12,039 bases of DNA. Source: Dehalococcoidia bacterium. GTDB taxonomy: Bacteria; Chloroflexota; Dehalococcoidia; GIF9; UBA5629. Location of the stretch: positions 1 through 12,039 of the forward strand of contig JACNFS010000057.1 of the NCBI GenBank assembly GCA_014384515.1. The letters run 5' to 3'. The position numbers were made by a program, and so were the translations under genes. Of this stretch, positions 7,199 to 12,039 are shown one piece after another; position 1 is the first letter of the stretch, and the number at the start of each line of letters is the position of its first letter. The notes under the pieces were generated by a model. That model did not search any database, had not been told where the DNA came from, and saw only the letters and a list, made by a program, of their open reading frames with translations.

Positions 7199-7993
7199 GT
7201 GCTGAAGATAAGTAATGTTGAGGTTACTTACGTCGACGTCATCCTCGTCCTGAGGGGGATTTCGCTACAGGTCGAAGACGCAAGTATTGTCGCCCTGCTA
7301 GGTGCTAATGGCGCTGGCAAGAGCACTACCCTCAAGGCCATATCCGGTCTGCTCCACACTGAAGAGGGAGAGGTATCCAGAGGTAGCATCGAGTTTGACG
7401 GGCACAGGATAGACAGGTTGAATCCCGAACAAACGGCTAAGATGGGGATTATTCAGGTTGTGGAAGGCCGGCAGTTGCTCGAGCACCTGACCGTCGAGGA
7501 GAACTTGCATGTGGGAGGCAGTGTCTACAAAGGTGGAAGCAAGATGAGACAAGATCTAGACATGGTCTACGATTACTTCCCCAAGCTCAAGATGCTCAGG
7601 AAGAGCACTAGCGGCTACCTGTCCGGCGGGGAGGGCCAGATGCTAGTGATGGGACGAGCGTTGATGGCACATCCCAGACTTCTGCTTCTGGATGAACCTT
7701 CGCTAGGCCTGTCTCCCGTTCTGGTTAGGGAGATATATGCGATAATAGGGAGAATCAACGACGAGGACAAGACCTCAATCCTGCTGGTGGAGCAGAACGC
7801 GAAAGCGGCACTAGGCATTGCTGAATACGGATACGTCATGGAGAATGGGAGAATAGTGCTTGATGGCCCGGCCGACGACCTCATAGACAATGAGGACATA
7901 AAGGAGTTCTACCTTGGTCTGAGTCAAGTGGGTGAGAAGAAGAGCTTTCGCGAGGTGAAGCACTATAAGCGAAGGAAGAGATGGCTAGCGTGA
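7199..7993 (+). CDS. livF: LIV-type ABC transporter ATP-binding protein (LivF-like)
   Basis: A 264-residue ATPase, partner of LivG in driving the importer. Motifs: Walker A GANGAGKST (35-43), Q-loop Gln86, signature LSGGEGQML (141-149), Walker B LLLLDEP (161-167), and VEQNA (198-202), where LivF proteins normally carry Gln instead of the switch His. A basic C-terminal tail, HYKRRKRW (255-262), extends beyond the core. The start is GTG at 7199; the N terminus (LKISNVEVTY) aligns with the usual first strand of the family, supporting this choice despite the short spacing from AGGTGAG (7190-7196), which lies in a hairpin. It is the last gene of the tightly packed transport operon; the next gene begins 106 bp on. 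Confidence 0.93.
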   Translation: MLKISNVEVTYVDVILVLRGISLQVEDASIVALLGANGAGKSTTLKAISGLLHTEEGEVSRGSIEFDGHRIDRLNPEQTAKMGIIQVVEGRQLLEHLTVEENLHVGGSVYKGGSKMRQDLDMVYDYFPKLKMLRKSTSGYLSGGEGQMLVMGRALMAHPRLLLLDEPSLGLSPVLVREIYAIIGRINDEDKTSILLVEQNAKAALGIAEYGYVMENGRIVLDGPADDLIDNEDIKEFYLGLSQVGEKKSFREVKHYKRRKRWLA

Positions 7994-8099
7994 GGTAGAT
8001 GGTTGTCTCCCAGGGCTGTGCACGGACATGAGCTAGTCAACGGACCTGGACGGAAATTCAGAACAAAGCTCAGCAACTAAACCCAGCACGGAGGTAAGA

Positions 8100-8678
8100 A
8101 TGGGCTATCTAGAAGAAATGGCTAAATACCAGAAAACAGAAAAGCAGAAAAGCTTCTCAGCAGATTTTCTCGAGGCGGAACAGGTAGAAGACTATGAATT
8201 CTGGGATGAGATAGAGATTGGCAAAGAAACCGAAGTGCCAATCAAGTTTGAGGTCAAGGCTGAGGACATGATAGCCTATGCAGAAGGAGTTCCCGATAAC
8301 AGCCCTCTCTTCTACGACGAGGAATACGCCAAGAAGTGTGGCCATGATGGGTTAGTGGCTCATCCCCTTTTTGGCACTCAGGTCGCGTTTTACGTCTTGA
8401 GGAAAGGGCATGGTAGCTGGCTCAGAACCCCAGGGGCTAGGAATCCGGGGCAGGTAATTGAGTGGTATGACCCCATTCGGGTTGGCGATGTTCTTACCAT
8501 CAAACAGAAAGGCTACGACAAGTGGATCAAGAGGGGAAAGTACTACATGAGATATCTGCAGGAAACGTACGACCAGAATGGCACTCTGAAGGGTAGGGCT
8601 TATGGAACTCTGATTCTACCAAGAACCAGGGAAGACGTACTGAAATTCGTGAAAGGGGAGCATGCCCTGGAAGCGTAA
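8100..8678 (+). CDS. MaoC-like hot-dog protein, non-catalytic type (subunit A)
   Basis: A 192-residue protein resembling the N-terminal, non-catalytic half of FAS1-type / MaoC-like enoyl-CoA hydratases. The predicted hot-dog domain covers about residues 35-175. The signature region reads D66-NSPL-F71, followed by YDEEYA: the Asp of the hydratase pair is kept but the His is replaced by Phe. The region around AHPLFGTQ (87-94) matches the segment after the hot-dog helix. It probably pairs with the catalytic protein encoded next (8740-9180), as in HadAB of mycobacteria or ChsH1/ChsH2, to hydrate or dehydrate an acyl-CoA. The start ATG has GGAGGT (8090-8095). A charged N-terminal stretch (residues 1-30) is shared with the paralogue at 9467. 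Fold call good; activity and partner are inference. Confidence 0.8.
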   Translation: MGYLEEMAKYQKTEKQKSFSADFLEAEQVEDYEFWDEIEIGKETEVPIKFEVKAEDMIAYAEGVPDNSPLFYDEEYAKKCGHDGLVAHPLFGTQVAFYVLRKGHGSWLRTPGARNPGQVIEWYDPIRVGDVLTIKQKGYDKWIKRGKYYMRYLQETYDQNGTLKGRAYGTLILPRTREDVLKFVKGEHALEA

Positions 8679-8739
8679 GAATCAGTACCGGGGTCTCTCA
8701 GGAATATCAATAAATAACTGTGAAGTAGGAGGCAAGAAA

Positions 8740-9180
8740 ATGGCAGATAGACTTACGTTTGACTCGGTAGATTGCGGGGATGTGTTACCCGAGGTAAAGC
8801 AGGAGAACACTCAGGAACTTACCTGGAAGCATGCTGTAGCGTCGCTCGACTATAATCCCGTTCACACGCACCCTGAGTGGTGTAAGACAGCCCAGGTGTT
8901 TGGCCTACCTGTCCCCGTCATGCACGGTAATCAGACTATGTCTCTTATGTGCAAGGTCATTACTGATTGGGCGTACCCTGTGGGCGGTAGGATGAAGAGG
9001 ATAGAGATCAAACTGATTAAGCCCGTGCCTGTCGGTTCTACTTGTACTTACGGTGGTGCAGTGACTGAGAAACATCCCCTCGGCAAGGGCGAGGACTTCG
9101 TGACCGTTGAGGTATGGGCCAAGAACCAAGATGGGGAACAGGTAGGAATCGGTACCGCACAGGTTCGGTTGCCTAAGTAA
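8740..9180 (+). CDS. MaoC-like (R)-specific enoyl-CoA hydratase/dehydratase, catalytic subunit B
   Basis: A 146-residue single hot-dog-domain protein. The hydratase motif is intact: D37-YNPV-H42, then HPEW, with GLPVPVMHG (55-63) forming the second conserved stretch. Asp37 and His42 have the same spacing as the catalytic pair of R-hydratases and of mycobacterial HadB, which activate water for addition across a trans-2-enoyl thioester. Length is close to HadB-type subunits. The frame is open upstream to ATG 8662, overlapping gene A, but AGGAGG (8727-8732) sits 7 bases from ATG 8740, and MADRLTF is a natural start. It lies between two A-type paralogues and may form alternative heterodimers with each (inference). 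Confidence 0.85.
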   Translation: MADRLTFDSVDCGDVLPEVKQENTQELTWKHAVASLDYNPVHTHPEWCKTAQVFGLPVPVMHGNQTMSLMCKVITDWAYPVGGRMKRIEIKLIKPVPVGSTCTYGGAVTEKHPLGKGEDFVTVEVWAKNQDGEQVGIGTAQVRLPK

Positions 9181-9466
9181 CATTCTTTCGCAAACAGTCT
9201 ATGTTCCGCCCAGCCACAGTTAGACCATGGTCGGGTAAGTGATGAGCACAAAGGAGACGCAGCAGTATTCTGGTATGTTTCAGATCCGCCGCGTTTGAGG
9301 CTTGGTAGTGACCCTCTGCCGGCGCTGAGGATGGTATCAGGAAACCTGTGCACACCAGAGACACCTTGAGACCGTTGGGAGGGGGCGCTCTACCGCGAAA
9401 GGGATGTTTTGTGGAAGTAAGAACCAAAAGTGGGAATCAGAAACCAGGTTGAACAAGGAGGCAAGA
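9181..9466. other. Intergenic stretch between subunits B and A'
   Basis: 286 bases with no credible gene. A GACCATGGTC palindrome (9223-9232) and an 18-codon ORF (ATG 9242 to TGA) with only a weak upstream GGGTAAG are present, but neither is convincing. No terminator with a T-run and no clear promoter is visible. The length stands out beside the 61-bp A-B gap. Confidence 0.4.
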
Positions 9467-10051
9467 ATGGATTATCTGGAAGAAATGGCGAAATATCAGA
9501 AGACGGAAAAAGAGAAGGAGTTCGGGTCCGATTTCCTCAAAACTCAAGAGGTCGAAGACTATGAATTCTGGGACGAGATAGAAATAGGCAAAGAGACTGA
9601 GACTGAGGTGCCAATCAAGTTTGAAGTCAAGGCTGAGGACATGATGGCCTATGCAGAAGGAGTTCCCGACGATAACCCTCTCTTCTACGATGAGGAATAT
9701 GCCAAGAAGTGTGGCCACGATGGGCTGGTGGCTCATCCCCTCTTCGGTACCCAGGTCCTTTTTTTCGTTTTGAGGAAAGGGCATGGTAGCTGGCTCAGGA
9801 CCCCAGGCTCCAGAAACCCGGGGCAGGTAATGGAGTGGTATGACCCGATTCGGGTTGGGGATGTCCTTAGTCTCAAACAGAGGGGCTACGATAAGTGGAT
9901 AAAAAGAGGGAAGTACTACATGCGGTATTTGGCAGAAGTATATGACCAGAACGGCACGCTAAAATGTAGGCTCTTCACGACCCTGATTCTGCCTAAGACC
10001 AGAGCTGATGTATTGAGGTTTGTAAAAGGCGAGCATGCTCTGGAAGCCTGA
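9467..10051 (+). CDS. MaoC-like hot-dog protein, non-catalytic type (subunit A', paralogue)
   Basis: A 194-residue paralogue of the protein at 8100-8678. My hand alignment gives 28 substitutions in 192 aligned positions (about 85% identity) plus one two-residue insertion. The catalytic His is again Phe, in DDNPLFYD (residues 68-75). Substitutions cluster in the N-terminal tail (16-28), in QVLFFVL versus QVAFYVL, and near the C terminus (CRLFTT versus GRAYGT), mostly to larger hydrophobic residues, which could alter the acyl pocket. The two extra residues come from a repeated GAGACT unit (ETETEV for ETEV). I place the start at ATG 9467, with AAGGAGG (9455-9461) five bases away, rather than at 9404 in the same frame. 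No second catalytic subunit follows, so it probably shares subunit B (inference). Confidence 0.8.
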   Translation: MDYLEEMAKYQKTEKEKEFGSDFLKTQEVEDYEFWDEIEIGKETETEVPIKFEVKAEDMMAYAEGVPDDNPLFYDEEYAKKCGHDGLVAHPLFGTQVLFFVLRKGHGSWLRTPGSRNPGQVMEWYDPIRVGDVLSLKQRGYDKWIKRGKYYMRYLAEVYDQNGTLKCRLFTTLILPKTRADVLRFVKGEHALEA

Positions 10052-10070
10052 GTTTTGCAGGAAGACTCAG
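10048..10070 (+). terminator. Hairpin at the end of subunit A', possible weak terminator
   Basis: CTGAGTTTT (10048-10056) pairs with AAGACTCAG (10062-10070) through nine base pairs, one of them G-U, around the loop GCAGG. The stem covers the stop codon of the A' gene. No T-run follows (the next bases are CACGGAGAGA), so it is not a classical intrinsic terminator. It may mark the 3' end of the message or protect it. Confidence 0.3.
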
Positions 10071-10312
10071 CACGGAGAGACCCATAATACGTAGGCGGAG
10101 ATAGATAATTGTGCCACGTCAGCAGCATCGGTACAATTGCGCAGTGATCGGTCCGAGTAGGCGGAGTCTCTGTATTAGCTTGCTTGGGATGTGGCTATCC
10201 GTTTCTTGGCTCGTCTCCTCTTGCGTCCTATCTCCCTCGGCCCGGGCAAGATAGCAGCCTTCCTGTGCAGACGGCACTCACTCTACCGATGAGAGGCATA
10301 CCGCAGGGGGAG

Positions 10313-10341
10313 TTGACACCTCGCCAACATGGATGTACATA
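10313..10341 (+). promoter_or_regulatory. Possible promoter for the SDR gene
   Basis: TTGACA (10313-10318) is followed after 17 bp by TACATA (10336-10341), which matches TATAAT at only three positions. A second TTGACA at 10342-10347 has no good -10 at normal spacing. The palindrome at 10332-10349 overlaps the putative -10 of the first promoter. Weak call, supported mainly by the long gap. Confidence 0.25.
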
Positions 10342-10349
10342 TTGACATC
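10332..10349. promoter_or_regulatory. Imperfect palindrome, possible operator
   Basis: GATGT (10332-10336) and ACATC (10345-10349) are reverse complements, and the central ATAT (10339-10342) is symmetric too, so 14 of 18 positions obey the dyad. It differs from the TTGATCAA site before the TetR gene, so a different regulator would be expected if it is functional. Confidence 0.25.
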
Positions 10350-10440
10350 TGGCAACGGTGAGGCGAACCAAGTATGCAGACATCGCACTACTGGTCTATC
10401 AGCCCTGCTGTAAAGCAGCGAAAACTAGGGAGGTACATAG

Positions 10441-11205
10441 ATGAAAAAGCTTGAAGGCAAGGTTGCTCTGGTCACCGGTGGAGGCTCGGGAATTGGCCGA
10501 GCTACGGCCCTGGCATTTGCCCACGAGGGAGCAAAGGTTGTTATTGCCGGGCGGGGTGCTGAGCGTGGTAACGAGACGGTACAACTGATCAAGCAGGCCG
10601 GCGGCGAAGCTGTCTTTGTCAAGACAAACGTGTCGAAGGCGGCCGAAGTCGAGGCTTTAGTCAACAGAGTCGTTGAGACCTACGGACGGCTAGATTACGC
10701 CTTCAACAACTCTGGCGTAGGAGCAAGCGGGGCGCGGTTGGCAAGAGAAACCGAGGAAACCTGGGATCGTACAATCAACACCAATCTCAAAGGGGTGTGG
10801 CTATGCATGAAGTACGAGATCCTGCAGATGCTCAAACAGGGAGGCGGAGCCATCGTGAACTGCTCGTCCACGTTTGGGGTGGGCGGCGGCTACAGGATAG
10901 CAGCCTACAGTGCAAGCAAGCACGGCGTAGTGGGGCTGACAAAGTCGGCTGCGATGGACTATGCCAAGGATAACATCCGGGTCAATGCGGTGTGTCCCGG
11001 ATGGATAAAGACGGACATGCTGCGGCCGGTCTTAAAGGACCGCCTCGACATAGCTGAGGGCCGTGTGCCAGAGGTGCCATTGGGACGAATGGGTGCGCCG
11101 GAAGAAGTCGCCGAAGCAGTGGTATGGTTGTGCACAGAGTCAGCTTCGTTCATCACGGGGGACGCAATGGTTATAGGTGGCGGGACGGCACTATCAGCGC
11201 TGTGA
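10441..11205 (+). CDS. SDR-family NAD(P)-dependent oxidoreductase
   Basis: A 254-residue classical short-chain dehydrogenase/reductase, full length for the family. Cofactor loop TGGGSGIG (12-19), NNSG (89-92, usually NNAG), structural/catalytic Asn114 (NTN), catalytic Ser143, Tyr156 and Lys160 (YSASK, 156-160), then CPGWIKTDM (185-193) and a C-terminal FITGDAMVIGGG of the FabG-like type. The second strand ends in AGR, with Arg38 and no acidic residue, suggesting NADP(H) rather than NAD(H) (inference). The ATG has AGGGAGGT six bases upstream. Next to R-type hydratases it could act on (R)-3-hydroxyacyl-CoA, but classical SDRs have many alcohol or ketone substrates and the 389-bp gap weakens the link. 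Confidence 0.9.
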   Translation: MKKLEGKVALVTGGGSGIGRATALAFAHEGAKVVIAGRGAERGNETVQLIKQAGGEAVFVKTNVSKAAEVEALVNRVVETYGRLDYAFNNSGVGASGARLARETEETWDRTINTNLKGVWLCMKYEILQMLKQGGGAIVNCSSTFGVGGGYRIAAYSASKHGVVGLTKSAAMDYAKDNIRVNAVCPGWIKTDMLRPVLKDRLDIAEGRVPEVPLGRMGAPEEVAEAVVWLCTESASFITGDAMVIGGGTALSAL

Positions 11206-11424
11206 ACGCAGCGGCCGTGCTGCTAGGCTCGGGTAATGAGCTCCAACCACCCCCGGTGCCAGCGACTTCATGTCAGACGGTCAGAGCCAAGCTAAGGTGG
11301 CAAGTGAGATCTGTTGATATTAGCGTTCCACTGTGACAACTGCACCAATCGATATGGCGAGGACGAAGTCACCAAGCGTGCCAACCATGCGAGAAACAAC
11401 GTAATAGTCCCGAGTGTGCAACCA

Positions 11425-11919
11425 ATGCGTATTGGGCTTGTATCAGACACACATATACCACAGTCAGTAGAGGCATTGCCCCGACAGGTAATAGAGTCCT
11501 TCCGGGGAGTAGATTTCATCTTACACGCCGGTGATATTTACACGTCTTCGGTACTAGATGACTTAGAGTCCATAGCGCCGGTGTTCGCAGCGAAGGGAGA
11601 CGACGACTGCGACGCGCTGCTGATTGACAGTCGTGTAAGATATAAACATGTAATCAAGGTGGGGCGCAAGACGCTCTGGCTTATTCATATGTTACCCAGC
11701 TTCTACACCAGCACATTGGCCCAAGAAGAAGAGGAGGAGACTCCCGACATCATTATCTTCGGCCACCAGCATGCCGCGCGAGTGAAGCACTACAACGAAG
11801 TTCTCTTTGTGAATCCGGGTAGTCCTACGTGCCCCAATTACTGCCTTGGCCTCGGTACTGTCGCTATTCTGGACATCAACTCAGGGGAAGCTCAGGCACA
11901 TATCCTGCCGCTGTCTTGA
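11425..11919 (+). CDS. YfcE/MJ0936-type metallophosphoesterase
   Basis: A 164-residue calcineurin-like phosphoesterase of the small two-metal type. Metal-site motifs in order: SDTH (7-10), HAGD (34-37), KGDDD (57-61) in place of the usual GN(x)D, His88 in WLIHM, and GHQH (113-116), with NPGSPT (130-135) completing the family pattern. Such proteins hydrolyse phosphodiesters or phosphomonoesters in the cytoplasm; natural substrates are mostly unknown. The Asn-to-Asp change in the third motif touches a metal ligand. I start at ATG 11425 because MRIGLVSDTH is the usual N terminus, though no good ribosome-binding site precedes it. The frame is open upstream to a TTG at 11314, giving a 37-residue extension that includes CDNC. 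It is likely unrelated to the acyl-CoA genes. Confidence 0.85.
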   Translation: MRIGLVSDTHIPQSVEALPRQVIESFRGVDFILHAGDIYTSSVLDDLESIAPVFAAKGDDDCDALLIDSRVRYKHVIKVGRKTLWLIHMLPSFYTSTLAQEEEEETPDIIIFGHQHAARVKHYNEVLFVNPGSPTCPNYCLGLGTVAILDINSGEAQAHILPLS

Positions 11920-12039
11920 GGCTTGCTTACGTCAGGGGGACCAAGGGGCCTTCTTCCAGAATCAAAGCTAGGAAGATGTCTTTGTTCCAGAGTTCTGCGG
12001 TCAGGTTGGAGCTGCCCAATCAAGTTGATGAGCTTGAAG
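11920..12039. other. Right-edge sequence, next gene unresolved
   Basis: Only 120 bases remain. A plus frame opens at ATG 11976, just after AGGAAG, and runs 21 codons to the edge (MSLFQSSAVRLELPNQ and on). A minus frame is also open from the edge down to a stop inside the phosphoesterase gene. Neither can be judged from this length. No T-run terminator follows the phosphoesterase. Confidence 0.3.

Larger units (their letters stand above)
8100..10051 (+). repeat. Direct repeat formed by the duplicated A-type genes
   Basis: The coding regions 8100-8678 and 9467-10051 are close copies in the same orientation, with long near-identical DNA runs, for example around TATGCAGAAGGAGTTCCCGA (8277-8296 and 9651-9670). 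The similarity ends at the gene borders; the flanks share only the GGAGG-type ribosome-binding site. The pattern indicates a duplication with subunit B left between the copies. Confidence 0.8.
10071..10440. other. Intergenic region upstream of the SDR gene
   Basis: About 370 bases with no credible ORF. Visible items: CTATCT/AGATAG inverted repeat (10228-10254) around a GC-rich loop; two TTGACA hexamers (10313-10318, 10342-10347); an imperfect palindrome at 10332-10349; a small hairpin CTGCT-GTAA-AGCAG (10405-10418) with a GNRA-type tetraloop just before the SDR ribosome-binding site AGGGAGGT (10427-10434). The size suggests the SDR gene has its own promoter. Confidence 0.45.

Noticed and set aside
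9242-9298. 18-codon ORF between subunits B and A'
   Set aside because: Very short, weak ribosome-binding site, no sign of conservation available.
9048-9353. 101-residue minus-strand ORF across the end of subunit B and the following gap
   Set aside because: Mostly antisense to a conserved gene, with low-complexity Ser/Pro/Arg content and no family resemblance.

Overview
The window is a gene-dense, one-directional (+ strand) catabolic/transport locus of about 50% G+C by eye. It reads as chromosomal DNA of a heterotrophic bacterium. The gene mix is a LIV-type ABC transporter with an embedded acyl-CoA ligase, split MaoC-type hydratases and an SDR dehydrogenase. This style is common in Chloroflexota (Dehalococcoidia-like sediment lineages) and in Desulfobacterota or actinobacteria; I favour the first, but the sequence alone does not prove it. 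I see no mobile element, CRISPR array, rRNA or tRNA.

Layout. Bases 1-439 hold no confident gene. They contain two promoter-like sites and a perfect 9+4+9 bp inverted repeat (384-405) that looks like an operator for the TetR-family regulator starting at 440. From 440 to 7993 runs a tight operon: TetR regulator, LivG ATPase, AMP-forming acyl-CoA ligase, LivH and LivM permeases, LivK lipoprotein binding protein, LivF ATPase. Gaps are -11, 27 (21 if the upstream ligase start is used), 10, 2, 86 and 27 bp. The longest gap, before livK, is a purine-rich leader. The gap before livF carries a hairpin that would hide the livF Shine-Dalgarno sequence.

From 8100 to 10051 lie three small hot-dog-fold proteins in the order A, B, A'. 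A and A' are about 85% identical and both have Phe where the catalytic His should be. B keeps the Asp/His pair of R-specific enoyl-CoA hydratases. This copies the logic of mycobacterial HadA-HadB-HadC, where one catalytic subunit pairs with two alternative non-catalytic partners. After a 389-bp gap come an SDR oxidoreductase (10441-11205) and a YfcE-type metallophosphoesterase (11425-11919).

Working model (inference): a carboxylic acid is bound by LivK, imported by LivHMGF, converted to its CoA ester by the ligase, then processed by a heteromeric (R)-hydratase and possibly the SDR as (R)-3-hydroxyacyl-CoA dehydrogenase. The TetR protein would sense the acid or its CoA ester. The substrate could be fatty, aromatic or steroid-like and cannot be read from the sequence. 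The phosphoesterase is probably a neighbour rather than a pathway member.
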